Assembly: GCA_963989385.1 (NCBI GenBank)
Contig: OZ022498.1
Span: forward strand, 104,765,298 to 104,829,297
Source: Ctena decussata
Lineage: Eukaryota > Mollusca > Bivalvia > Lucinida > Lucinidae
DNA length: 64,000 nucleotides
Direction: 5' to 3'
Positions 11,701 through 22,090 of the stretch are shown here, piece by piece. The first letter of the stretch is position 1, and the number at the start of each line of letters is the position of its first letter. The position numbers and the translations under genes are program-made. The notes beneath the pieces were generated by a model, which did not search any database, had not been told where the DNA came from, and worked only from the letters and a program-made list of their open reading frames with translations.

Positions 11701-12176
11701 ATCTCAACTTCCAAGATTATAGCCCAGGCAAGAAGCATTGGCTGATACAGCATACCCGGGATGTGAGGGATGTGACTCGGTTGAAAACAAAGTTGAAACT
11801 AGTGACGGGATCCTATACCCTACAAGTAAACAGGGCATGTTTCAATCAAAACCAAGTCGTCCGCACCTGCATGATGTGTCACGGCAATGACGAAACAACG
11901 GAACATTTCTTACTGTCATGTGAATCCCTGGCGGAAGCTAGAAGACCCATGCTGGATCGGCTAATGGGACTTGCTACAAGGTTATTAAACACGCATATAG
12001 ATTCTGATACAGTTGTACAACTGATCCTGGACTGCAGTGGCATCTTCGACTGCACTAGCAGTGAAAGTTATGAAACAGTACTCCGTGCTTTGGAGAGACA
12101 ATCCATTAGTCTTTGCCATTCCCTGCATGTAGAAAGATATAAGAGACTTTCCTTAATTCCAAGGCGGAAAAGATGA
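8484..12176 (+). pseudogene. LINE-A ORF2: endonuclease and reverse transcriptase
   Basis: ORF2 overlaps ORF1 in another frame; the first in-frame ATG is 8484, about 245 nt inside ORF1. The endonuclease shows SYNCKNLE, LLQEHW, YGGTAILW, SVYMPCRG, ILGGDFNED and SDHYP. RT shows NYRGITILP, IAFLDVKSAFDVV, VRQGGILS and the catalytic box as CADD (10875-10886) rather than F/YADD. A CCHC knuckle (CMMC...H...C, about 11867-11920) lies near the end. Breaks: a frameshift at the G-run 9297-9311, a compensating shift at a 14-bp hairpin (10138-10170) and an in-frame TAA at 10557-10559 where a Lys is usual in related proteins. From 10560 to 12176 the frame is open. Confidence 0.85.
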
Positions 12177-12351
12177 TCGCAGTACACAGTGCCTCGAGAA
12201 TGTTTTTATAATATTTAAAGTTTTAGAATAGCAGTCTTAAAGTGTAAATAGAGTGATGAGACAACCATCATCTTAGTCCCTGTATATAGTCCCTGTGAGA
12301 GAAACTCAAGAAGACTCCAGTTTGGACGTGTGCCTCAAGTGGCAGAATTTA

Positions 12352-12370
12352 TATACTACTACTACTACTA
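12352..12370 (+). repeat. (ACT)n tail of LINE-A
   Basis: TATACTACTACTACTACTA closes the LINE-A 3' end. Simple-repeat tails in place of poly(A) are usual for several LINE clades. Confidence 0.7.
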
Positions 12371-13329
12371 ATGGCTTGCACCCAAGCTACAAAAGCAAAA
12401 CGGGTCTTGATTTCTCTGTTAAATTCTTTATACGATTTAGGACAAATTCCAAAAGATGTCTTCTTTAAATTATTTGACAGAAAAATTAGTCCCGTCTTGC
12501 TTTATGGCTTTGAAATATGGGGATTTTCAAAACGAGAATCTGTTGAACTGGCGCATAGATATACGTGTAAGCGCTATATGTGTGTAAGCCTGAGAGCTTG
12601 TAGTGCAGCAGTCTTGGGGACTGTGGAAGATTTCCTTTATGGCTTAGTCTACAAAAAGAGTCTACAAAAGATAGAGTCTACAAAAGGGAGCATTAAATAC
12701 TGGCTGAAAATTTTGAGCATGCCAGATACACGTTATGTTAAAAAATGCTATACAATGTTGAAAGTCTTAGACGAGTATGGACAAAATAACCGGGTGACCA
12801 AAATTAGACAATTGTTATTCTCAAATGGTTTTGGGTATATATGGATTAACCAGCGTGCGCATAAACTCGTTTCTTTATTCTTGCATTTGTACAAAGGTTG
12901 CGAGACCAGTATCTCCAAGCTTGGTTTAAAGAATTAGCCAATTCTTCTAAGTTGTATTTGTATAAAGATTATAAGTTGAACTGTGAACATGAAATGTATT
13001 TAAGTAGTCTAAATATACGAAAATTCAGACATACCCTGTCAAAATTTAGAACGAGTTCTCATAATCTGGAGATCGAGGTTGGCAGACATCATGGTCGTCC
13101 AAGAAATGAAAGATTTTGAAAATTATGTAAAACTGGTGTGGAGGATGAGGTGCACATATTGCTTTATTGTCCAGTATATGACTCTCTTAGACAAAAATAC
13201 TTGTCACCGAAGTATTGCGTTGCACCAAATATAAATAAGTTTAACATACTTATTTCAAGTAGGTCAGAAACAGGTATTCATGTAATTGCGACATACTTGT
13301 ATTATGCATTTAAGGTCAAGAATACGTAA
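12371..13329 (+). pseudogene. LINE-C RT C-terminal fragment
   Basis: The translation gives the post-RT region of a LINE protein: VLLYGFEIWGF, then a helical segment, RKFRHTLSKFRTSSH, GRHHGRPRNERF and a C-terminal knuckle (KLC...EDEVHILLYCPVY). There is a stop at 12935-12937 with a frame change. A second stop, TGA at 13117-13119, replaces the first Cys codon of the expected C-x2-C pair. It starts abruptly at the LINE-A tail, so LINE-A may have inserted into this older LINE. Confidence 0.75.
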
Positions 13330-13339
13330 ATGACTGGCG

Positions 13340-13450
13340 CAAATAATTACGTGCATCGCGAAGGACGTTACGTCACGAAATACTTCCTAGTCAATGTTTT
13401 TTCAATATGGCGGCCCCCATCGGACATTCACATGGGAAAAACGGAATTGT
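13340..13450 (+). promoter_or_regulatory. Possible promoter-like motif cluster
   Basis: Within 100 bp lie TTACGTCAC (CRE-like), ACTTCCT (ETS-like) and TCAATATGGCGGCCCC, an exact match to the YY1 consensus AAnATGGCGGC. These occur together in animal housekeeping promoters. No gene is recognised downstream to 15 kb, so function is unproven. Confidence 0.25.
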
Positions 13451-13639
13451 CATTGTAAATTCAAGCTCTCTGTTGATATTGCAATGTTCTTTTTTCTGTA
13501 TTTGTGAAGTTACTTCATCAACATAAATGTATTCAAACAAAATTATTGAGACAGAGAAACAGAGAGACAGACAGACAGACAGAGTTTTCGTGTGTGTAAC
13601 ATGTTCCCTCCCTACACAAGTTCAGGGCTTAAACGACTT

Positions 13640-13835
13640 TTCAGACACATATGAAAGGCGGAGTCCATCCCTCTCTTTTCGCTGCGTTATCCTTTCCTGA
13701 TTCGAAAGTTACTTAGGGGCCTACTGCTTGCTTGACAAAAAGACTTTTCCAGCCGCTGGCCAAATTGGATTCGAACCCGCTACCGTCTGCGTCTAACTAG
13801 AACGTCTCTAATCACTCCTCCGTGGCGCCGGTGAT
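13640..13835 (-). mobile_element. tRNA-derived SINE, copy 1
   Basis: The - strand head has a tRNA-like promoter, GAGTGATTAGAGACG (A box) and GGGTTCGAATCC (B box). The body shares ATATGAAAGGNGGAGNTCATCC and TTTCGCTGC blocks with the copy at 61940-62135. The tRNA-like head is too diverged to fold as a functional tRNA. Confidence 0.7.
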
Positions 13836-15100
13836 ATTGCGCATCCGAAATAATTAATAAATCAAGTGAATGTATGCTAGCTGATTTTTAGAGCTTTATG
13901 GGACCGGATTGTAATATTTATTAGGCCCTATAATGCAGATTTTTTGCAATTCTAATACACATATCCTTTCTGGACATCGAAAATTTCATTTTGATCGGAA
14001 ATACGAATGATACAATATTTACTCCATTTGTGGTATGGCTTAGCCAACTCACACCGCCCCTACGGCCACTAAGCTACACGATGCCTTTATCTATCCCGCC
14101 GAAGGTGGAATTTTGCCTTGTCAATTTTATCTGACTACCATGAGCCACACCGAAAGAACAGCAGTAAATATACATGCACACAGACCAGCCTGCCTGGACA
14201 TTTTGTGATTTGGCATTACCATGTTAGGGTAACGCAGTTTTTTTAAGAGGATTTTGGGTCTTTTCCTTTTTTCGTTGTGCGGCTCATTTCGTGTCGGCTG
14301 CAGTAACCATATTACTGTTAGAAGTTTGTTTTCAATTTTTATTAATTTTTGTTCATGAGAGTCTGAAAAATAGATTCTTTCACTGAAGCATTCATCATGA
14401 GAACCTTGTAGTCGTCATCGTTCCGAATTATCATAACTGTCTAAAGTTTGCCTTATAACGTCGCCCGTAGGCGACTGCAACGTCGCTTATAAATGACGTC
14501 AACGAATTGCGTAAATTTATACATACTTATGCTTGCTTATCAAGCGCTAGTTGAAAAACGGACTCGGTAGTCAAGGACTTTTTTCACCTCATTTTAATCG
14601 ACAGATCCTGTGACATAAAATGTCAGTTTTTGAAAAAAGTCTATGTAGTGGTAAACAAGCTGTGTACGTTTACGTTTTAAAATCTGAGTATTTTCATCGC
14701 ATTCCCATTGCCGTCAGTGGAAACAGCTTCAAAATTTCACGTTTTTCGATCTGATCTAGCGACTAAACGAACTCGGTGACCTATCTTTTTTATTGCACAA
14801 TGCGATGTAACACATGAAAATGCACTCCTGTGCAAAATTTTGAAAAATTCTATGTATGTGCCATTTACGTATTCTTTACCTTAAGTTGCGTTAAGAACTT
14901 CTTGATCGCTTGGTTTAGTTTGTAATGTATTAGTTGCCAAACCTACGAACCCTTTGAATATTTAACAACAAATTTACATATTGATTGCCACACCAGTGTA
15001 TATGTATATTGTTTGTATGTATGTTGAAAATATGTGTTATGGGCTGGAGGCCTGAGTCACAATAAATCATTTGTACCTGTTCTTGTACTGGTAAAGGAAA
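13836..15100. other. No gene recognised
   Basis: AT-rich non-coding sequence. No ORF with family features, no clear TIRs. A short GTCGCC/GGCGAC inverted pair occurs near 14460-14475. Confidence 0.5.
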
Positions 15101-15102
15101 CT

Positions 15103-16515
15103 TCTATCTATCTATCTATCTATTCATACTGCAGCACCCTCTTTCGAGTATTATGTGCAGTTTGCGCTGTCAGTGCAAGGGTAAAGGAAAGATTGCAGGA
15201 GATAAAAAGTGCAATAGTGAGACATGATAAAAGACATAGTGTTAGTGCAGAAGAGGTGAAGTTTAAAAGCAGGATAAAAACAGTGTTCTGAATTAGGGTG
15301 ACCGATGGATGATCTTACAAACCCCTTCGCGGAAGGAGTCAAGATCTTCCAAAAGAACAACATCAGAGGGAAGTCTGTTCCAAAGAACTATTGATGCTGG
15401 ATAAAAAGACTGTTGGTAGTATATAGCAGAAGTATGTATCTGCAAGAATGAAAGGGGGTGCATGTGACGAGAGTATCTCTGGGGTCTTTCAAAGTATGGT
15501 GGAAGTTGTATTGCAACATGGCTATGTACTACTTTAAAGAACATGATCAGACGAGCATCGATTCGTCGGTTCTCAAGAGATCTCCAACCAAGCTCCTTTA
15601 ACATAACAGAAACACTTTCATAGGGGGAGTAATTTCTTTTAACCCACCTAGCAGCTCTCCTTTGGGTCATTTCAATCTTATTTATATTTTGTTTTGTGTA
15701 TGGCGTCCAAACTGTGGATGCATATTCAACCTGGGGACGTACGAGTGTCTTATAAGCCATTTCTTTAATATCTTCGTTCTGGGTCTTCACATTTCTCTTA
15801 ACAAAACCTAGGGTCCTGTTTGCTTTTGCCGTGATGTTATTTATATGGGCGTTCCAATTTAGGTCCTTAGAAATAGTTACCCCCAGATATTTAGCATTAT
15901 CCACTGCTTCAAGCACCTGACCATGGAGGGAGTACTGGGTCTGAAGAGGTTTCTTTGACCGTGTGATATGGAGTACCTGGCATTTGTCCGGGTTAAACTC
16001 CATGTCCCAGGTTCGTTCCCACTCTTGTAGGGTATCTAGGTCTGCCTGTAGAGTGTTCATATCCTGTAGGGAGGTAACTGTCAGGTAAACAGCCGTGTCA
16101 TCGGCAAATAGCCTTACCTGAGACTGAATATTCTCATACGCATGCGTCGACTCATTTCTCTTAACAAAACCTAGGGTCCTGTTTGCTTTTGCCGTGATGT
16201 TATTTATATGGGCGTTCCAATTTAGGTCCTTAGAAATAGTTACCCCCAGATATTTAGCATTATCCACTGCTTCAAGCACCTGACCATGGAGGGAGTACTG
16301 GGTCTGAAGAGGTTTCTTTGACCGTGTGATATGGAGTACCTGGCATTTGTCCGGGTTAAACTCCATGTCCCAGGTTCGTTCCCACTCTTGTAGGGTATCT
16401 AGGTCTGCCTGTAGAGTGTTCATATCCTGTAGGGAGGTAACTGTCAGGTAAACAGCCGTGTCATCGGCAAATAGCCTTACCTGAGACTGAATATACTCAT
16501 GCGCATGCGTCGACT
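15103..16515 (-). mobile_element. LINE-D 3' half (opposite to its 5' half)
   Basis: On the - strand this encodes RT from just before the catalytic box to the C terminus: [53 protein letters not shown] and LWNRLPSDVV, stop at 15293-15295. The 3' untranslated part ends in a (TAGA)n tail (TCTATC repeat on + strand, 15103-15122). It begins almost exactly where the + strand LINE-D RT at 19655 breaks off, so both are best read as halves of one insertion. A 363-bp piece is duplicated in tandem without breaking the frame. The apparent N-terminal 25 residues of the open frame come from junction DNA. Confidence 0.85.
15790..16515. repeat. 363-bp tandem duplication inside LINE-D RT
   Basis: Units 15790-16152 and 16153-16515 are identical except for two differences that I see near the right end (TATTCTCATACGC versus TATACTCATGCGC). 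Each encodes FADDTAVYL through TLGFVKRN, so the predicted protein carries the catalytic box twice. The junctions carry repeats of ACTCATGCGCATGCGTCG. Confidence 0.9.
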
Positions 16516-17029
16516 CATGCGCATGCGTCGTGCAACTAACAGCTGATTTCTCCCTCGTCTCCAAAAATATCTGAAAATAGTGTTTACCTCAGCCAAAACT
16601 AGGTTCATTGTGGTCAAATATATGTTGTTTGCATTTTTGTAGGTTCCTGTAACGCTCGTTTGTGCGATCTTTAGCAGTGAAACTTTTTCATGCTCATTTT
16701 CTTTGTTGTTATTTTTCCATTGCCTTTGATGTAAGCGGCCATTTTGTTTACAACTTCTCATTGATTTAAGCGACCACCCTTGGAAAGAAAACTTTGGAAA
16801 GAAACATCATGATTTCAGGTTTGTTACTGCCCACCATTTGTACCCTAGGAGTACTCAACATTGCCCAAACCCCATCAGATCACAAGGAGATCACTCTAAG
16901 GCTAGCTAGGCCACACATAAGACCAAATAACTTTGCACCAGATTGGATCATTTGCTAAGCTAGCATTGTGAAATCTAAGTGGCACATTCCTCTAAAAATC
17001 CGCGTGCGGCTTCTTTGTCATACTTGTGT
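16516..17029 (+). promoter_or_regulatory. LINE-D 5' leader with YY1-like site
   Basis: This lies between the inverted 3' half and the LINE-D ORF and is read as the element's 5' untranslated region. On the - strand it contains CAAAATGGCCGC (about 16736-16747), a good YY1 match. Human L1 carries a YY1 site in its leader, so the parallel is suggestive only. Confidence 0.4.
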
Positions 17030-18613
17030 ATGCTTCTTATTACTTTGTCTGCAGATATCGAGACCAACCCTGGTCCGATTGACTACCCTTGTGGAAACTG
17101 TGCCCTCGAAGTCCAAGATAGTGACCCTGCCATTGAATGTGACGATTGTGGTCAGTGGTTCCACATACAGTGTGAGTCCATAGGACAAAGCACATATGAT
17201 GATTGGGTCAACACAGACCGTTCATTCGTCTGGGTTTGTTCAAAGTGTGAAGGATCAAATTTTTCAAATTCAACACAGTCAGCATTTAGTTCTTTTATGT
17301 CAAGAAACAGTTATAGCATCCTTTCAGAGGAAAGTTCAGAATCCTCCATACCAAGCTCTCCTTCGCCGCATAGGCCCATCTCAAATAACAAATCCACAGA
17401 CAAAATTTATAATTTGAAAGTCCTAAATGTAAACTGTCAGTCTATAGTTAACAAGAAAGCAGAGTTCCTCGCTCTCCTGGACAAGCATAAACCCGACATA
17501 GTAGTAGGGACCGAGTCCTGGCTAAGCCCAAACCACCTAAACAGTGAATTTTTCCCGAAGTCTCTTGGTTTCAACATTTTCAGGCAAGATAGAGAGTCAG
17601 ACACAAGTGGGGGTGGTGTTTTTATACTTGTAAAGGACACCTTCATTGCTACAGAACAGAAGCAACTTAAAACTAACTGTGAGATTATCTGGGTTAAAAT
17701 TGATATGATCACAGCTAAACCTCTATATGTTGCCGCCTACTATAAGCCTAGAGATGGGGATGCCGAGAGTGCCGCAGAGCTGAGGCGATCACTTGAAATG
17801 GTTTCAACTCTAAAAGGTAACATATGGATCTTGGGGGACTTTAATTATCCTAAGTTTTCCTGGGATCAGGACCATATGCCTTCAATGAAGTCTGGATTAG
17901 GTTTTCCTGCACACTATGATGACTTTGTGTTGCTCCTCGATGACTTCAGCCTAGTACAAATGGTAAGTGAACCTACGAGAGGTGACAATGTCCTGGATTA
18001 CTTCCTTACCTCCAACCCTACTCTCATTAATGATATTCAAATATATCCTGGCATTGCTGACCATGACATGGTCTATGTAAATGTTAATATAAAACCCAAG
18101 GAAACAAAGCAAATTCCGAGGTCAATTCCCTTATATAAAAAAGCAAACTGGGATGGCTTTAGGGCCTTTATGAAAGAAAGCTCTATTGAACTTCTCAAAA
18201 ATTATAACACAAAAAGTGTAGAGGAAATTTGGATTGCCTTCAAAACAGCTCTAAACAAGGGCATTTCTAAATTTGTCCCAATAAAGAAAATCGGTTCAAA
18301 AAGAAGTTTACCATGGATTACCCAGGAAATTAAAAGGCTAATCCGTAAGCGTGATAGTCTTTTTCATAAACAGAGAAAAGGAAACCCCAAGGACAGACAT
18401 CACTTTAAGCAGGTGAAACACCTTGTTCAAGCCAAAATAAAGCTTGCTTACAACAATTACCTCCAATCAATACTAGGCTTGAGTGATGGAGAAAACAAAT
18501 CTGATACCGAAAAGACAAATTTTGCTCCAAAGAAACTTTTTTCCCTGATCAAAAATGCTCGACAGGATTCTCAGGGTGTTTCTCCTCTTAAAGACAGGGG
18601 TGGTACTATATAA
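17030..18613 (+). pseudogene. LINE-D 5' half: 2A-like leader, PHD-like finger, endonuclease
   Basis: The first ATG of the frame is 17030; a TAA lies in frame at 16976-16978. The first 16 residues are hydrophobic and end in DIETNPGP (17054-17077), the D-x-E-x-NPGP ribosome-skipping 2A pattern known from several invertebrate LINEs. Next is a PHD-like finger (CGNC, CDDCGQWFHIQC, WVCSKC; about 17091-17254). The APE-type endonuclease follows (about 17410-18110) with LNVNCQS, GTESW, SGGGVFI, AYYKPRD, ILGDFNYP, EPTR, LDYFLTSNP and ADHD, all key residues visible. The frame ends at 18611 because of a roughly 200-bp insertion, after which RT resumes. Confidence 0.85.
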
Positions 18614-18806
18614 GGAGGATTAACTTCAACAGTGTCATTCTGTCTCTTGATCACATAGTGTCAACACCTCCAGTCAGCCAATAAAATGGTAATAACTGGT
18701 AATTCTGGTCCACTGATTGGTTGACTGAATTTTCACACCTTTACCTATACAGGTAAATCTGCTGTGAGATGGGAACCAGACCCCCCGGCAGAGAAGTCCT
18801 GTCTTT
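18598..18806. mobile_element. Small insertion splitting LINE-D
   Basis: The LINE-D protein reads ...SPLKD up to about 18597 and resumes KDKSTSTMSSQNKDK at about 18807. Flanks CTTAAAGAC and CTTTAAGGAC look like an imperfect target duplication of 9-10 bp. The interior is an imperfect palindrome around CAGTCAGCCAAT...ATTGGTTGACTG, typical of a MITE. The family is not recognised. Confidence 0.6.
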
Positions 18807-19655
18807 AAGGACAAGAGTACTAGTACTATGTCTTCTCAAAATAAAGACAAAGCAGATCTGTTGAATAGACAATTTCAGTCAGTATTTTCACAGTTGTCAC
18901 CACTCCGGCTCAGCCAATTATGCTTAGATAAAATCCAAGATCTCTTCCCAAACATACCCGAATGTTTTCAGTGCAGATACCCTACAATGCCTGAAATACA
19001 CATAGACCTAAAAGGAGCCCTAAAATTACTATCAAATCTCCAACCCAATAAAGCGGCTGGTCCAGATGGAATTAAACCCTTGGTACTCAAAGAATTAAGA
19101 AATGAAATTGCACCCGTAATCCAGTTGCTTTTTGAAAAATCACTTCATACTGGTGAGATACCCAAAGATTGGACAAAGGCTAATGTAAGCCCGATTTTCA
19201 AAAAGGGAGATAAGAGTGACCCTGCCAACTATAGGCCCATCTCCTTGACATGTATATTATGCAAGGTGATGGAGCATATAGTTGCATCAAAACTCACTAA
19301 ACATCTCAACGAGCACAATATTCTCTATGATCTTCAACACGGCTTCAGAGACAAACGATCGTGTGAGACTCAGCTCATCCAGCTGGTTGATGACCTGGGT
19401 AGGCAGCTAATTCAAGGTAAGCAAGTCGATCTTATCCTACTAGACTTTAGCAAAGCGTTTGATAAAGTCAACCACTTAAAACTGCTGTTCAAACTCTCTC
19501 AGCATGGTGTAAAAGGAAACACCCTTAACTGGATCAATTCATTCCTTGTGGGTCGAACCCAGGCCGTAGTGCTGGAAGGGGAGAGCTCAACAGAAGTCCC
19601 AGTGACATCTGGCGTGCCCCAGGGCTCTGTTCTTGGGCCTCTCCTCTTCTTTGAC
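18807..19655 (+). pseudogene. LINE-D reverse transcriptase, truncated before the catalytic box
   Basis: The frame encodes PNKAAGPDGI, FKKGDKSDPANYRPISLT, LQHGFRDKRSCETQL, LILLDFSKAFDKV and SGVPQGSVLGPLLF, the fingers/palm blocks of LINE RT. It ends at GPLLF near 19655, a few residues before FADD. LINE copies normally lose the 5' end, so loss of the 3' end is abnormal. The missing part is found inverted at 15103-16500. Confidence 0.85.
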
Positions 19656-19859
19656 CATAAACACTTTTACAGGTTATTTGGGTGCGCCAAAAAGTCAACG
19701 GCGGGACTCTAAGGAACAACAAAAACAAGTTCGTGGTGTTTAGTATGACCAAATTCAAAATGTCAGCCTCCTTAGGAAAAAATGAAATTCTATAATTCAA
19801 CAGAAAAGACTAGAAATATGAATTAATGGTGAGTAATCTTGGTATGGTGTAAGCCGTAC

Positions 19860-19978
19860 GAACTTATTACTGAACGATGCTGCAATAAAACAATGTGGCT
19901 CGGCCGCTTAGTGGATCTATTATAAACGCTCCGGGACGATATGCAGAGCGTCTGAAAGAATTAAACCTTCCAACGTTA
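19860..19978 (+). mobile_element. LINE-E RT C-terminal fragment, part 1
   Basis: The translation AERLKELNLPTL (about 19937-19978) is the block that precedes the MIQVFKI region in CR1-like LINEs. It is interrupted at the TSD ACGTTA by the 4.3-kb transposon and continues at 24282. Confidence 0.7.
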
Positions 19979-21492
19979 CTATACAGTACAGCCGTCGACA
20001 TCTTACTATCAATCGCTACGCGTCGTGACGTGTAGTGGAGCGTGAAAAAGATTAAATCCCACGCTGTTCCCTCGATATTCCCGCGCTATTTCCACGCCTC
20101 GCAGCGCCACTCCACGCCCGCTTCGCTCCGCGCCGCGCAGCGTGGGAGCGGCGTGGGAATATTTCGCGCCTATCTAGACGCAGCGCGACTGCTCCCCGAC
20201 GACGCGACCACGCCTCTAGCGATGTTTGAAATGTGTGCAGTCATACATGTAGTCAACTTTTACACAAGTCGTGTGTGTAGTTTTACCCGATGATGTAGAT
20301 ATATGAAAATATTAAAACAAAATACACCCGCCGCGAAAGTTCGATAGATCTCGCATCACGCCGAAATTTTCATCTTTTCAGCGCTAGTTTCTTGAGACTT
20401 TTGCAAGTGTTTTGGGAGTGTTTCGCGCGAAGGTTTCAAGCTTCATGCATGATATTTGCGGTAATACCCACGCGGGATGGGATGCGAGAAACTTCGTGCT
20501 TCTGTAGAAGATCGATGTGTTACCATTCTCCCGAAAATGATAAAAGCTCTGTTTTTCATTTAACTTATTTCATTCAATTTAAATGATGCAAGCTTTATGA
20601 AGTTTTGGCAGTTTTTGCAATAAAAGTAAATAGGGCCTAGGCACCCTTAGAAAGTGAATTTCTATAATTTCAAACACAAGTTTGGGACATCGTTTTTTTT
20701 TTTTTCTACTTATCTCCACTATTATAACTTCCAAGACTAAGAACTCTCTCAAAAAATCTCTGCTTTAGGACTTTGGCCCCGCCGCAGCTGTATTACTACT
20801 AAATGGTGGTTATTTTGGCGGGAATCTGCACGTGCGTGCGACTCTTAGTATTTGTTTTCCGGTATTTTGCGGCGTGCAGTCGGAAAAGGTGCTTTGAACT
20901 GAGTGCAAACAGCGAAGACCCAGATCAGCCTACACTGTGTAATCTGATCAGCGCCCTCTGTATCTGCATTGTTTGTTGATCCCGAGGAGTCTGTACATAT
21001 TTACATAACCGAAAAGGATCGAGTTTATGAGAATGTGGGGTGCGCAGGTTGAACTGAGTCTACTTTCCCTATTTAGTGGAAATGTGCATGCGCGCTTAAG
21101 CGCGTGCGGTATTGTGTACTTTCTTTCTTCCTGTCTTTCTTTTCTTTTTTCCTTTTTTTATTTTTAAGTTTTTGATAATGATGCATGAACGGGAGATGAG
21201 AAACCGGGGTTGCAAAAAGAAATTGTGGGAACGACATGAAAAACGTCCTGACAAAATCTGTCAAACGCAGAGCACCAACCAGCCTATGCACAGGCATGGT
21301 ATGTGCATTCAAAGTTTGCGGGAGCGTTAAGACAGACCACTGGCATAATTGCCACGAGTCCTTATTTGACCATGCGCAGCTCCCAATTCAATTTATGCTT
21401 CGAGTTTACAACCTTACTCGCATGTGCAGTAATATAAATCAGCCCGCGTTTCAAATGGACGTTAAAACACATCCGATCAGCGAACATACATA

Positions 21493-21728
21493 TGAGCCGC
21501 AACACGAGAAAACCAACAATGTGGTTGTGTGCCCAGCGCAGACTCAGACCAGCCTGGGCATCCGCCTAGTCTGATCAGTCTTCGCTGCCGGCGTGGAGAT
21601 ACCTGAGACCCTTGGCTACCCTTTAAGATCACTGCGAAGACTCTTATCGGACTGGGCGGGTCCCCAGGCTGATCTGAGTCTGCGCTGTGCCCACAACCAC
21701 TTTGTTGGTTTTCTCGTGTCGCGGCTCA
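21493..21728. mobile_element. Palindromic MITE M1, copy 1
   Basis: The unit runs from TGAGCCGCAACACGAGAAAA to its complement ...TTTTCTCGTGTCGCGGCTCA. Most of its 236 bp is self-complementary around a central GGCTACCCTTTAAG region. Inner arms carry CAGATCAGCCTGGGCATCCG-type blocks. It is nested in the 4.3-kb transposon. Confidence 0.9.
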
Positions 21729-21779
21729 ATTATCATACCATGTGCATTTACAAACATTCACAATGATTATTATGTGGTT

Positions 21780-22090
21780 CGCAGATGTAGAACACAGTCC
21801 CGTTTTTTTCGACGTATGGGCCTAGGGTAGATTGCGCTCATGTGCAGTCCAGTTGGAGCATTCACAGTTTGTCAAGAGAATATAAACCAAAAGGCTTACT
21901 TTGCAAAATCATTATTATTTAGGTGCGCAGACTGGTCTAAGGCTTTGCGGTTCGCAGATGTAATACGATGCCTTTTTCAGATAATGATTAATTCGAGGTA
22001 TGGGTACAACTGCGCATGCCCAGAGTAGATTGCGCTCATGCGCAGTCTGGTTTTGGCATTCACACTTCGTCCATAGAATAACAACCAACC
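21780..22090. repeat. Diverged tandem repeat, about 195 bp unit
   Basis: GTAGATTGCGCTCATGTGCAGTC with following CATTCACAGTTTGTC (21829-21875) recurs as GTAGATTGCGCTCATGCGCAGTC with CATTCACACTTCGTC (22026-22072). It is inside the 4.3-kb transposon and not coding. Confidence 0.6.

Larger units (their letters stand above)
6000..12371 (+). mobile_element. LINE-A, nearly full-length non-LTR retrotransposon
   Basis: This unit has a leader (about 6000-6262), ORF1, an overlapping ORF2 with endonuclease and RT, and a short 3' end closing in an (ACT)n tail at 12352-12370. The shape is that of an APE-type LINE; I cannot name the clade with confidence. The copy is damaged by two nonsense changes and two compensating frameshifts, listed under the ORFs. 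LINE-C sequence begins immediately after the ACT tail. Confidence 0.85.

Noticed and set aside
21236..21574. 112-codon open frame in the 4.3-kb transposon as a transposase
   Set aside because: No DDE/DDD or zinc-finger features, and its end lies in an M1 MITE.
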